Assembly: GCA_949284695.1 (NCBI GenBank)
Contig: CASDWJ010000017.1
Span: forward strand, 1-61,321
DNA from: an uncultured Christensenella sp.
GTDB taxonomy: Bacteria; Bacillota; Clostridia; Christensenellales; UBA3700
Reading direction: 5' to 3'
Length of the DNA: 61,321 nt
The position numbers were made by a program, and so were the translations under genes. Positions 34,440-42,911 of the stretch are shown piece by piece. The notes beneath the pieces are model-generated. The model made no database searches. It saw only the letters and a program-made list of their open reading frames with translations, and was not told the DNA's origin. Each line of letters opens with the position of its first letter. Position 1 is the stretch's first letter.

Positions 34440-34625
34440 CCCGTGATATGCCGGAACTGAATAATACGAACAAGTTTAATGCGGCAAATCTCCGTAGTTA
34501 ACGTGCGGTATGCCTTGCCCGTGTGACGGGTGGCATAGACGGGCTTCGCATTATGCAAATCAGTATGGGTAAATACGGCTTAGAACCGTATACCTCTTAA
34601 GGCGATGATTTTTATTGTGCGTTTA
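34440..34625 (-). repeat. Dispersed structured element, copy 2 (candidate RNA)
   Basis: Read on the minus strand it matches the element at 7000-7156: ATAAAAATCATCG at 34615-34603, TAAGCCGTATTTA at 34582-34570, TAATGCGAAG at 34553-34544, CCCGTC/ACGGGCAA at 34531-34515, GTATTATTC at 34467-34459. Length is 157 bases in both. The hairpins survive: ACGGTT/AGCCGT, TATGCC...ACCCGT/ACGGG...GGCATA, CGG/CCG. It begins about 30 bases beyond the stop of the cytidylate-kinase-like gene on the same strand. No coding frame. Confidence 0.7.
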
Positions 34626-34654
34626 ACCGCAGACGAACGAGGGGCGGGAAGTCC

Positions 34655-35266
34655 TCAGCCGTGGATGCCCGGGTCTTCGAGATCGGTGTGATCGTCGAGA
34701 CTTGCGAGATAGGCGAGCGTAGTCCTGACGCATCCGTCCACCCCTATCTGCCCGCTGTCGAGGCAGAGGTTGTGATTCTCAGCCATGCCCCACTTCTGAT
34801 ATGTGTAGAACTCGTAATATTTTTTGCGTTTCTTGTCGATTTTCTTGACGTGCGCTTCCATTTTTTCGGGTTCTATGCCGAGATTGAGCGCGTTTTTGCG
34901 CGCCACGCGCTTTTTGAGGTCTGCGTGCACGAAGATCTTGACAGAATCTTCGAGTATTGCGTCGGCGCATCTGCCGAGGATAACGCAGGGACCTTTTTTC
35001 GCCAGTTCTTTTATCGCGTTGCTCTGCGCGATGTAGATCTGATCTGACATCGGCATGAAGTAAGTAGAGTAGAATACGCCCGACAACATTGACGGCGCGC
35101 TTTCTTCGTGGTGCTGAAGAAATTCTTCGCACATTGCCGTGCCTTGCGCGGCGAGAGCGATCAGCTCTTTGTCGTAAAAGGGAATACCCAGTTGCTGTGC
35201 GAGTTTGATGCCGAACTCTCTTCCTCCGCTGCCGAACTGACGGCTTATAGTGATGACTTTATCCAT
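34655..35266 (-). CDS. Cytidylate-kinase-like protein
   Basis: 203 residues. The P-loop VITISRQFGSGGREFGIKLA (GSGGRE in place of GxxGxGK) and the helix IPFYDKELIALAAQ are those of the cytidylate-kinase-like family PF13189, common in Clostridia. HADLKKRVARKNALNLG is the LID-like Arg region. It may phosphorylate a nucleoside monophosphate, but these proteins are not true Cmk. AAGGAG precedes the ATG. The structured repeat follows it. Confidence 0.88.
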   Translation of the reverse strand: MDKVITISRQFGSGGREFGIKLAQQLGIPFYDKELIALAAQGTAMCEEFLQHHEESAPSMLSGVFYSTYFMPMSDQIYIAQSNAIKELAKKGPCVILGRCADAILEDSVKIFVHADLKKRVARKNALNLGIEPEKMEAHVKKIDKKRKKYYEFYTYQKWGMAENHNLCLDSGQIGVDGCVRTTLAYLASLDDHTDLEDPGIHG

Positions 35267-35475
35267 AGATCCGCTCCTTATCGATATATTACTAATTATA
35301 TTAAAACATCGATATCGCTCGTTGTCAATACGGGTCGCAAAAAAATACGCCTCATTCTGAGAAAAAACGTGACTTTTCCTTGAAAAAATCCAACTCGTTT
35401 TTTGTCGGAAGGAGAAGATGAAAAAGATTTTGAAAAAATTTTCCGATATTTAAAAATAATATTGCTTAGCCGCGA

Positions 35476-35504
35476 TTGTTTTGATATACTGATTCTATAC
35501 GGAA
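35476..35504 (+). promoter_or_regulatory. Promoter of the aldo/keto reductase
   Basis: TTGCTT, 17 bases, TATACT near 35487-35492; a CGGAGG site lies before ATG 35534. Confidence 0.5.
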
Positions 35505-35533
35505 GCTGACAGTCGGATTCCGTCGGAGGTACT

Positions 35534-36385
35534 ATGAAAAGTTTACGCGACCGCTTTGTTCTGAATGACGGCAACGAGATACCGTGCGTTGGATACGGCA
35601 CCTTTAAGATCGCCGACGACGATGCCGCATACGGCTGTGTACGCGAGGCGCTCAGTCTCGGTTACCGCCATATCGACACCGCGTTCATATACGGCAACGA
35701 GAAGGGAGTCGGCAAAGCGATCAACGACAGCAGGATACCGAGAGAGGAGATATTCGTCACGAGCAAACTGTGGGGTACCGACAGAGGCTACAAGAGCGCG
35801 CTCGCGGGTTTTGAAAAGTCCTTGTCCAACCTCGGGCTCGATTATCTCGATCTTTTCCTGATACATTGGCCCGCCAACGCGAAGAACTTCAGCGACTGGC
35901 AGAAGATTAACTGCGACACCTGGAAGGCGTTTGAAGAGCTCAGGGCGAAAGGCAAGGTAAAGAGCATAGGTCTTTCCAACTTCCTGCCGCACCATATCCT
36001 CAGCATCCTCGACAACTGTACGGTCAAACCCGCAGTCGATCAGATAGAGATGCACCCCGGGTATCCGCAGATAGACGTGATCGCGTTCTGCAAAGAGCAC
36101 GGCATCCTCGTAGAAGCGTACAGGCCGCTCGGCAGAGGAGAGGTCATAGGCAACGACGAGATGGTCGCGATGGCGGCAAAGTACGGCAAGACACCCGCGC
36201 AACTTGCGGTCAGATGGGCGCTTCAGCACGGAGCCGTGCCGCTGCCCAAGTCGGTGCACGGCGACAGAATGGCAGAGAACGCCGACGTCTTCGACTTCGA
36301 GATCTCTCTGTCGGATATGTATTTCATCGACTATATGCGCCCGTTCGGCAGCAGAGGTCAGCATCCGGACGAAGCGGATTTCTGA
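35534..36385 (+). CDS. Aldo/keto reductase
   Basis: 283 residues, full length. Active-site tetrad: Asp in HIDTAFIYGNEKG (with Tyr), Lys in VTSKLWG, His in DLFLIHWP. NADPH-binding C-terminal part PLPKSVHGDRMAENADVF. It reduces carbonyl compounds with NADPH; the substrate is unknown. Single gene. Confidence 0.94.
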   Translation: MKSLRDRFVLNDGNEIPCVGYGTFKIADDDAAYGCVREALSLGYRHIDTAFIYGNEKGVGKAINDSRIPREEIFVTSKLWGTDRGYKSALAGFEKSLSNLGLDYLDLFLIHWPANAKNFSDWQKINCDTWKAFEELRAKGKVKSIGLSNFLPHHILSILDNCTVKPAVDQIEMHPGYPQIDVIAFCKEHGILVEAYRPLGRGEVIGNDEMVAMAAKYGKTPAQLAVRWALQHGAVPLPKSVHGDRMAENADVFDFEISLSDMYFIDYMRPFGSRGQHPDEADF

Positions 36386-36413
36386 TGCGGGCAGAGAAAT
36401 AAGGAAAAAGTAC

Positions 36414-36446
36414 AAAGGGCGCTTTAAGGCGCCTTTCCGTTTGCCT
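36414..36446 (+). terminator. Possible terminator of the aldo/keto reductase
   Basis: An AAAGG...CCTTT hairpin with a GCGC inner part ends in a T-rich stretch; weaker than the others. Confidence 0.4.
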
Positions 36447-36500
36447 TTCATAAATATCTCCTGCGTGCGCGCGCGAAAACGTCAAAACGGGTCTCCTCTG

Positions 36501-36530
36501 TTGACAGAGGAGTGAAAGTTGTGTTAGTAT
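36501..36530 (+). promoter_or_regulatory. Promoter of the uracil permease leader
   Basis: TTGACA (36501-36506), 18 bases, TAGTAT (36525-36530). It gives a leader of about 150 bases before the permease. Confidence 0.7.
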
Positions 36531-36561
36531 ATTGAAAACGGAGTACGGAAGAAGGCTTATC

Positions 36562-36639
36562 ATGCGCGTTATGACTACGGCAAAAATCGTAATATCTGAC
36601 AACAACGGCGCTTCTTTTTCCATTTGTTTTTTTAATTGA
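36562..36639 (+). CDS. Possible 25-codon leader peptide
   Basis: ATG 36562 to TGA 36637-36639 encodes 25 residues (starts MRVMTTAKIV, ends CFFN). It lies wholly between the promoter and the hairpin before the permease. The ribosome binding site is weak (AAGG), so it may not be translated. Confidence 0.25.
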   Translation: MRVMTTAKIVISDNNGASFSICFFN

Positions 36640-36645
36640 GTTTGT

Positions 36646-36672
36646 CACAGCCTTACGGGTTGTGATTTTTTT
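36646..36672 (+). promoter_or_regulatory. Hairpin with T-run just before the permease (attenuator candidate)
   Basis: CACAGCC / GGTTGTG stem (36646-36652 with 36658-36664, one G-U pair) and seven T end right at the AAGGAGG of the permease. Such a hairpin would end most transcripts unless relieved. No PyrR site or purine aptamer was recognised. Confidence 0.6.
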
Positions 36673-36686
36673 ATAAGGAGGCTTTT

Positions 36687-38297
36687 ATGCAGGAAAACAA
36701 CAAGTCCAACGTCTTTAAGAAGGCGTGGAACGCGATCAGACTGGAAAATGGCAGAGAGTATCTGCTTGCAGTCCAGCACCTTTTCGCAATGTTCGGAGCA
36801 ACGATACTCGTACCGCTTCTCACGGGAATGAACGTCTCTGTCGCGCTCGTTACGGCAGGTCTCGGAACGCTTCTGTTCCACATCACAACAAAAGGCAAGG
36901 TGCCCGTATTCCTCGGCTCCAGCTTTATGTTCATATCCTGCGTTGCGATGTATACGCTTGACAAGCAGACCGGATTGCCCACTCAGGAAGGAGTGCAGAT
37001 CGCGCAGGCGGGTATCATCTTCGCGGGTCTGATGTACTTCATCTTCTCGCTTCTCGCATACTTTGTCGGCGCTGAAAGGATAAAGAAAGTTTTCCCGCCC
37101 GTCGTGACGGGACCCGTTATCGTGCTCATCGGTCTCGGTCTGGCGAGCACGGGTATCAACGACGCGAGCGGAGCAAGCGCGGCGGGCTTCGGTCACACCT
37201 GGCTTTGCTGGATAATCGCGGCGTTTACCGCGGGCGTCGTTATTCTGTTCAACGTCGTACAGTTCAAGAAGAATAAAGTCCTCAAAATATTCAACATAAT
37301 CCCCATACTCGTAGGTATCGTCTGCGGTTACGTGCTGTGCGTGATCCTGCATTTCTGCGGCGTGGTAAAGATGGATTTCAGCGGTATAGTCAACGCGCAC
37401 TGGTTCAACGTCCCGTATTATTCGACGGACGCCAACGGCATTCAGTTCTTCAGTCTGCCCAGCTTTAAAAACTGGGGCGCGGTACTCTCTATCGCGATCG
37501 TCGCTATCGTGCCGTTCATGGAGCACATCGGCGACATCACGACCAACGGCGCGGTTGTCGGTAAGGACTTCTTCAAGGATCCGGGACTTCACAGAACTCT
37601 GCTCGGAGACGGCGCGGCGACATTGCTCGCAGGCTTCCTCGGCGGTCCTTGCAACACCACTTACAGCGAAAACACCGGCGTGCTCGCTACCACGGGCAAT
37701 TACAATCCCAAGATCCTCAGATGGACGGCGGCTTTCGCCATCTTCCTCGGCTTCTTCGGCAAGTTCGGCGGCTTCCTGCAGACTATACCCGTACCCGTGC
37801 GCGGCGGTATCGAGATAATCCTCTACGGTATGATCTCCGCTATCGGTCTGCGTACCCTCGCGGCTTCTAAAGTCGATATGACCAAGTTCCGCAATATAAT
37901 CGTAGTTGCGCTCATTCTCGTCATCGGCATAGGCATCGTCGTGACGGGCGGCATCACCATCAAATTCAGCGATTCGGTCAGCATGAACCTCTCGGGCGTA
38001 TTCGTTGCGACTATCGTCGGTATCGTTGTCAACGCTATACTGCCCAAGATAAAGAACGAAGTCAGAAATATGGGTAGCGAGGAGGACATCGCCGCGGCGA
38101 AAATAGCTTATGGCGAAGTCGACGAAGCAAAGCCCGATCCTCAGCCCGTCGGAGAGGTGGCAGAGGGAAGCGCGGCGGACGAACTGCCCGTGAACGGTGA
38201 AGTCGCGACGGAGAGCGCTGACGGAGCATGTTCACAAGACGAAGAAGAAAACGTCGGCGCGGTCGCAGAACAAACAGAGAATAAGGACGAAAAATAA
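36687..38297 (+). CDS. Uracil/xanthine permease (NCS2)
   Basis: 536 residues. About 450 residues of NCS2 transporter with 12-14 helices; key region EHIGDITTNGAVVGKDFFKD (the Glu-His and TM8 loop) and GGPCNTTYSENTGVLATTG are UraA-type. C-terminal 85 residues are acidic, low-complexity and cytosolic (EVDEAKPDPQPVGEVAEGS and onward), unlike UraA of 430 residues. It imports uracil or xanthine with protons. Possibly controlled by the hairpin upstream. A terminator follows. Confidence 0.93.
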   Translation: MQENNKSNVFKKAWNAIRLENGREYLLAVQHLFAMFGATILVPLLTGMNVSVALVTAGLGTLLFHITTKGKVPVFLGSSFMFISCVAMYTLDKQTGLPTQEGVQIAQAGIIFAGLMYFIFSLLAYFVGAERIKKVFPPVVTGPVIVLIGLGLASTGINDASGASAAGFGHTWLCWIIAAFTAGVVILFNVVQFKKNKVLKIFNIIPILVGIVCGYVLCVILHFCGVVKMDFSGIVNAHWFNVPYYSTDANGIQFFSLPSFKNWGAVLSIAIVAIVPFMEHIGDITTNGAVVGKDFFKDPGLHRTLLGDGAATLLAGFLGGPCNTTYSENTGVLATTGNYNPKILRWTAAFAIFLGFFGKFGGFLQTIPVPVRGGIEIILYGMISAIGLRTLAASKVDMTKFRNIIVVALILVIGIGIVVTGGITIKFSDSVSMNLSGVFVATIVGIVVNAILPKIKNEVRNMGSEEDIAAAKIAYGEVDEAKPDPQPVGEVAEGSAADELPVNGEVATESADGACSQDEEENVGAVAEQTENKDEK

Positions 38298-38324
38298 GTC
38301 GTATACAAGTCGTCAGACTTATTG

Positions 38325-38355
38325 CGGAGACCTTTTGAAGGTCTCCGTTTTTTTT
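38325..38355 (+). terminator. Terminator of the permease gene
   Basis: 8-bp CGGAGACC/GGTCTCCG stem (38325-38332 with 38340-38347) and eight T. Confidence 0.9.
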
Positions 38356-38433
38356 GGCATTGAGCGCGGTTTCGCCTTTATGCGCGTGCGGTACGACAAG
38401 GAAGAGAGCGTCGACGGCGCCCGTTTTTGGCTG

Positions 38434-38462
38434 TTGACTAATTCTCCTTATTCATTTATAAT
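38434..38462 (+). promoter_or_regulatory. Promoter of the EEP-phosphatase gene
   Basis: TTGACT (38434-38439), 17 bases, TATAAT (38457-38462). The in-frame ATG at 38461 overlaps the -10 box and is therefore not the start; the leader is about 16 bases. Confidence 0.8.
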
Positions 38463-38484
38463 GATAAAAAAGGATATAGGGGAT

Positions 38485-39579
38485 ATGAGAAAATTCGTGT
38501 GTATTACCGCTTGCGTCATACTGGCGCTTATCGCTTTGATCCTGACAGTACTTATATCCTACGTGTGTTACGTGGGGCTCACTTACGACAGGATCCCCGA
38601 CAACACAGAACTCGACATTGAGAACAACGCGACTCAGACTGTCGCATTGAATACGAGCTATACGATCGCTACTTATAACGTAGGCTTCGGCGCGTACAAT
38701 CACGAATTTTCCTTCTTCATGGACAGCGGCACGATGAAGGACGGCACCGCCGTGACCGGCAAGAACAGCAAGGCGGCGAGCGAAGACGTCGTCAAGACAA
38801 ATATCAACGGTTCCGCTCAGCTCATCGCGCAGGGCAATTACGATTTCGTTCTTTTGCAGGAAGTGGATATAAATTCCACGCGCAGTTTCCATATAAATCA
38901 GTACGACGTATTCAACGCGACGTTCTCCGATATGTCGCGCAATCTCGGGATATGCTATGACAGCGCGTTCCTGTTTTATCCGTTGACGGACCCGCACGGC
39001 AAGAGCAAGACGGGTCTTGCGTCGTACAGTAAATTCAAAATGGATTCCGCGCTCCGCAGACAGTACCCTCTCGCTACGGATATAAGCAAATACTTCGACC
39101 TTGACAGATGTTTCGTCGTCACGCGCTATGCGCTCGAAAATGGCAAAGAATTCGTCGTGGTCAACAGCCATATGTCGGCATACGACGAGGGCGGTACGGT
39201 AAGACAGCAGCAACTTCAGGTGCTCAACGCGTTCCTTACCGAAGAAAAAGAGAAGGGCAATTACGTAATTGTCGGAGGCGATTTCAATCACGATATCGCA
39301 GGCAGCGACGGTCTTTTCCCGACAGAGCAGAACAGACCCGAATGGGTATTCTCTCTGTCCGACGACGATCTTGCAGACGGATATTCTTTCCGTGCGGAGA
39401 CCAACGCGCCCACTTGTCGCAGTACCGACATACCGTACGAAAAGGGAGTCAACTACACGGTCGTTCTCGACGGCTTCATCGTGTCCGACAACATCGAAGT
39501 GATAAACGTGGTCAATATCGACAACGATTTTGAGTTCAGCGACCACAATCCCGCTACGATGACCTTCAGACTGTTGTGA
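38485..39579 (+). CDS. Endonuclease/exonuclease/phosphatase-family protein, membrane-anchored
   Basis: 364 residues from ATG 38485 (TAGGGGAT upstream). An N-terminal helix (about 4-30) is an uncleaved anchor, followed by an extracellular EEP domain: IATYNVGFGAY, LLQEVDIN, VVVNSHMSAYD, IVGGDFNHDIA and FSDHNPATMTF are the metal-binding and catalytic motifs. The fold covers DNases, sphingomyelinase-like and inositol phosphatases; the substrate is unknown. Its stop overlaps the next start (GTGA). Confidence 0.88.
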   Translation: MRKFVCITACVILALIALILTVLISYVCYVGLTYDRIPDNTELDIENNATQTVALNTSYTIATYNVGFGAYNHEFSFFMDSGTMKDGTAVTGKNSKAASEDVVKTNINGSAQLIAQGNYDFVLLQEVDINSTRSFHINQYDVFNATFSDMSRNLGICYDSAFLFYPLTDPHGKSKTGLASYSKFKMDSALRRQYPLATDISKYFDLDRCFVVTRYALENGKEFVVVNSHMSAYDEGGTVRQQQLQVLNAFLTEEKEKGNYVIVGGDFNHDIAGSDGLFPTEQNRPEWVFSLSDDDLADGYSFRAETNAPTCRSTDIPYEKGVNYTVVLDGFIVSDNIEVINVVNIDNDFEFSDHNPATMTFRLL

Positions 39580-39854
39580 ACGCGGCTCGGATAGGCGCAC
39601 TTGCCGTATTCGCGGCGATGACTGCGATCACTTTCGCATTGTTCGCATACGATAAAGCAAGCGCGAAAAAAGGAGGGCGCAGGATCCCCGAAAGATTACT
39701 TCTTTTGTGCAGTTTTTTGCTCGGAGGCGCAGGGGGATTGCTGGGGATGCTCGTGTGCAGACACAAAACTAAGCATTGGTATTTCTGTTTACTCGTCCCG
39801 ATATTTGCGGCGCTGTCGGTTGTTGTCGTAGTCGTCGCGGTCGTCATGACATAG
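39576..39854 (+). CDS. DUF1294 membrane protein
   Basis: 92 residues. Starts at GTG 39576, overlapping the previous stop. The DUF1294 pattern is visible: FALFAYDKASAKKGGRRIPE then LLLLCSFLLGGAGGLLGMLV and HKTKHWYF. Two or three helices. Function unknown. A terminator follows at 39873-39909. Confidence 0.85.
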   Translation: MNAARIGALAVFAAMTAITFALFAYDKASAKKGGRRIPERLLLLCSFLLGGAGGLLGMLVCRHKTKHWYFCLLVPIFAALSVVVVVVAVVMT

Positions 39855-39872
39855 AAAATAAACGTAATCAAC

Positions 39873-39909
39873 AAGCGTGAGGAAGCAATAGCCGCACGCT
39901 TATTTTTTT
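39873..39909 (+). terminator. Terminator after DUF1294
   Basis: 7-bp AAGCGTG/CACGCTT stem (39873-39879 with 39895-39901), 15-base loop, seven T. Confidence 0.75.
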
Positions 39910-40081
39910 GCAGACAAGCCGTCTCCGCTTGGCGGAGAAAGGTGGTATAAATCCTCTTATGGACAACGAGAGGATAGGGCTTTACGGAAAACAAATGCCG
40001 CCGTGCGGAGAAATGCGCAAAAAGTCGTTTTTACGGATAAAGATAGAAGAAAGTTGTGCCGAAGATGCGTGAAACGGCAAC

Positions 40082-40109
40082 AAAAAAACCGCTCCGAAGA
40101 GCGGTTTTT
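40082..40109 (-). terminator. Terminator of the GGGtGRT operon
   Basis: 7-bp ACCGCTC/GAGCGGT stem (40088-40094 with 40099-40105), flanked by A and T runs, so it could work on both strands. It lies just past the GGGtGRT stop. Confidence 0.85.
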
Positions 40110-40127
40110 GTATTTATACAGTCGTTA

Positions 40128-41129
40128 TCAGCCGAGAGCCTTTTCAACCGCGACCGCGCACGCAACGCTTGCGCCGACCATCGGGTTGTTGCCCATACCG
40201 ATGAGACCCATCATCTCGACGTGAGCCGGGACGGACGAGGAGCCCGCGAACTGAGCGTCGCTGTGCATACGACCCATCGTGTCGGTCATGCCGTAGCTTG
40301 CGGGACCTGCCGCCATGTTGTCCGGGTGGAGAGTACGGCCTGTGCCGCCGCCGCTTGCAACGGAGAAGTACTTTTTGCCGTTCTCGACGCACCACTTCTT
40401 GTAGGTGCCTGCAACGGGGTGCTGGAATCTGGTCGGGTTGGTGGAGTTGCCGGTGATGGAAACGTCTACCTTCTCGTGCTTCATGATCTCAACGCCTTCT
40501 ACAACGTCGTCCGCGCCGTAAACTCTTACTTTGCTGCGTTCGCCGTCGCTGTAAGAGGTCGTGTTGACGATCTTCAGCTCGCCGGTGTAGTAATCGAGTT
40601 TTGTCTGAACATAGGTGAAACCGTTGATACGGCTGATGATCTGAGCCGCGTCCTTGCCGAGACCGTTGAGGATGACCTGAAGGGGCTCTTTTCTGACCGT
40701 GTTGGCGGTGCGGGCGATACCGATCGCGCCTTCAGCCGCCGCAAAGGACTCGTGTCCCGCGAGGAAGGCAAAGCACTTGGTCTGCTCTCTGAGAAGCATA
40801 GCCGCGAGGTTGCCGTGTCCGAGACCGACCTTTCTCTGGTCTGCGACGGAACCGGGAATGCAGAAGCTCTGCAGACCGATACCGATCGCTTCAGCCGCGT
40901 CGCTCGCTTTCTTGCAGTTCTTCTTGATGGCGACCGCGCAACCGACGGTGTATGCCCATACCGCGTTCTCGAACGCGATAGGCTGAATGCCTTTGACGAT
41001 GCTTTCTACGTCAATGCCTTTGTCGAGGCAGACTTTTCTGGCATCCTCAAGGTCCTTGATGCCGTACTCGGCGAGGCACTTGTTGATCTTGTCTATTCTT
41101 CTTTCATAACTTTCAAACGTAACTGCCAT
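40128..41129 (-). CDS. GGGtGRT protein
   Basis: 333 residues. Contains the name-giving motif SVASGGGTGRTLHPDNMAAG, then AQFAGSSSVPAHVEMMGLIG. This family occurs in anaerobes together with a NifU-like scaffold, as here. Its function is unknown; a role in iron-sulfur or redox chemistry has been suggested by context only. Second gene of the operon, 17 bases after the NifU-like gene, with GGAGG before the ATG. Confidence 0.92.
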   Translation of the reverse strand: MAVTFESYERRIDKINKCLAEYGIKDLEDARKVCLDKGIDVESIVKGIQPIAFENAVWAYTVGCAVAIKKNCKKASDAAEAIGIGLQSFCIPGSVADQRKVGLGHGNLAAMLLREQTKCFAFLAGHESFAAAEGAIGIARTANTVRKEPLQVILNGLGKDAAQIISRINGFTYVQTKLDYYTGELKIVNTTSYSDGERSKVRVYGADDVVEGVEIMKHEKVDVSITGNSTNPTRFQHPVAGTYKKWCVENGKKYFSVASGGGTGRTLHPDNMAAGPASYGMTDTMGRMHSDAQFAGSSSVPAHVEMMGLIGMGNNPMVGASVACAVAVEKALG

Positions 41130-41146
41130 AAGTCATTACCTCCTGA

Positions 41147-41839
41147 TTATTCCTTACGCGGGTCGATCTTCTTGACCGCTTCTGCATATCTGCCGTAGCT
41201 CTTGGTGTGCTTCTTGACAGCTTCGTTGGCGTCCATACCGTTCTTGATGTCTTCCATCATCTTGCCGAGGTTGACGAACTCGTAGCCGATGACCTGATCG
41301 TCCTTGTCGAGACCGATGTGGGTGACGTAGCCTTCTGCCATTTCGAGATAACGCACGCCCTTTGCGTTGGTGCTGTACATCGTGCCTACCTGAGAGCGGA
41401 GACCCTTGCCGAGGTCCTCGAGACCGCTGCCGATGCTGAGACCGTTTTCGGAGAAAGCGGACTGAGTACGGCCGTAGACGATCTGCAGGAACAGCTCTCT
41501 CATAGCGGTGTTGATAGCGTCGCAGACGAGGTCGGTGTTGAGCGCTTCGAGAATGGTCTTGCCGGGAAGGATCTCAGCCGCCATAGCAGCGGAGTGGGTC
41601 ATACCCGAGCAACCGAGGGTCTCGACGAGAGCTTCTTCGATGATACCGTTCTTGACGTTGAGCGACAGCTTGCAAGCGCCCTGCTGAGGAGCGCACCAGC
41701 CTACGCCGTGGGTGAAACCGCTGATGTCCTTGACTTCTTTCGCCTGTACCCATTTAGCTTCTTCGGGGATAGGAGCCGGACCGTGATTCGCGCCTTTGGC
41801 AACTTTGCACATATTCAGAACTTCACGTGAATATTCCAT
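41147..41839 (-). CDS. NifU-like iron-sulfur scaffold protein
   Basis: 230 residues. The three conserved cysteines of the NifU/IscU N-terminal fold are seen in GWCAPQQGACKL, VETLGCSGMTHSA and NTDLVCDAINTA. It would bind a transient Fe-S cluster. The C-terminal half (about 130-230) is specific to the GGGtGRT-linked form. A TATAAT and AAGGAGG lie before the ATG. First gene of the operon. Confidence 0.88.
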   Translation of the reverse strand: MEYSREVLNMCKVAKGANHGPAPIPEEAKWVQAKEVKDISGFTHGVGWCAPQQGACKLSLNVKNGIIEEALVETLGCSGMTHSAAMAAEILPGKTILEALNTDLVCDAINTAMRELFLQIVYGRTQSAFSENGLSIGSGLEDLGKGLRSQVGTMYSTNAKGVRYLEMAEGYVTHIGLDKDDQVIGYEFVNLGKMMEDIKNGMDANEAVKKHTKSYGRYAEAVKKIDPRKE

Positions 41840-42033
41840 TAGGAAAATCCTCCTTAAAAATTTCTTTTCACTTCTTGGATTATATCATATAGTGAAAAAA
41901 ATATCAAAGAAAAATTATTATCTCGCAAAAAAATATGCCGCGGGCGCGCGGGCGCGAGGGCAGAAAAGAAACAAGGAGGCATTAGTCGTTATGTACGCCT
42001 TCCGGCAGGGGAGAACGGGAGATCCCGTTCCCG

Positions 42034-42723
42034 TCACTCGGGCAGCGAAATACTGGTCGAGCCTATCGCGTAGTACTCGTAGACGTCGCTGCTGTTTTCG
42101 GCTTCGTTTTCTATCGTGAGACTTATCGAATCGCTTGCAGAGCAGTCAAGAGTCACTTTGTAATCGTCAAGATTGCCGAACAGCGCCTCGCTGTTCTGTT
42201 CAAAATCCTTAGCGAACGTCTCCTCGTCGTAGTCGTTGCCGAAATAGTTCTGATATATCTGTCTGTACGCCTGCTTGAAAAACCTTTCGGGTTCTATCGA
42301 AAACCTGAGTTTTTTCCCCTCTATCTCTTTGAATTCGGTGGCGTCGAGCTTGTTGTAGACCAGACCGCACGCGTTTTCGATCGAATTGACATAACCGTCC
42401 ACGTCGACGTCTTCTATATCTTTCCACGCGCCTTCGCTGTACTCCTTGTTTTCGCCGTTGCCGAACACGTAATAGACCGTGTTGGTGTAGCCGTCCCCGA
42501 TGCGGGTGGTCGAATAGATCAGACCGGAGCCGCTTTTGTCGTAGCGTATCACGTCGTCGGGTCGGACGTTGGTTTTAAGAGTGAAATTGTCGAGAGACAA
42601 GAAGTCCTCGGGCGTATAATTCGCGCTTGCAGAATCGCTTTTACTGCATCCCCACAACGCTATAGTCGCAAGTATCAGCAGAAGTATCGCTACGATCGCA
42701 AGGTAATTGTTGTTCCGTTTCAT
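42034..42723 (-). CDS. Putative lipoprotein
   Basis: About 229 residues from ATG 42723 (AGAGGTG upstream; GTG 42729 also in frame). N-terminal MKRNNN, a hydrophobic helix, then a lipobox-like ALWGC with the Cys at residue 26, followed by a Ser/Ala-rich stretch and a secreted domain of unknown family. It is likely anchored outside the membrane. A GC hairpin at 42008-42030 may end the transcript. Confidence 0.65.
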   Translation of the reverse strand: MKRNNNYLAIVAILLLILATIALWGCSKSDSASANYTPEDFLSLDNFTLKTNVRPDDVIRYDKSGSGLIYSTTRIGDGYTNTVYYVFGNGENKEYSEGAWKDIEDVDVDGYVNSIENACGLVYNKLDATEFKEIEGKKLRFSIEPERFFKQAYRQIYQNYFGNDYDEETFAKDFEQNSEALFGNLDDYKVTLDCSASDSISLTIENEAENSSDVYEYYAIGSTSISLPE

Positions 42724-42852
42724 AAGCACCTCTCGCGGTTATCTTGTGCGCTTTTTTGCTTATTATTCCGCAAAAGGCGGGCAGGCTGAAGAACGGAGTC
42801 GGATATCCGGCTTAAAACGCGGCGGATTTACGCAAAAAAACGGAAATATCGT

Positions 42853-42881
42853 TTTACAAGCATAAAAAAGGGTGGTATAAT
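42853..42881 (+). promoter_or_regulatory. Promoter of tyrS
   Basis: TTTACA (42853-42858), 17 bases, TATAAT (42876-42881). The leader is short (about 25 bases), so there is no room for a T-box. Confidence 0.8.
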
Positions 42882-42911
42882 TATTGCAAAAGTATATTCA
42901 AGGAGATAGAT

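Noticed and set aside
36501-36686. Known purine riboswitch or PyrR site before the permease
   Set aside because: The conserved aptamer cores and the PyrR loop were not found.
38197-38484. Upstream extension of the EEP-protein frame
   Set aside because: It crosses the permease gene end, a terminator and a consensus promoter; the start is 38485.
42853-42911. T-box before tyrS (and before trpS at 50139-50166)
   Set aside because: The leaders are only about 20-30 bases and lack the GGTACC-type core.
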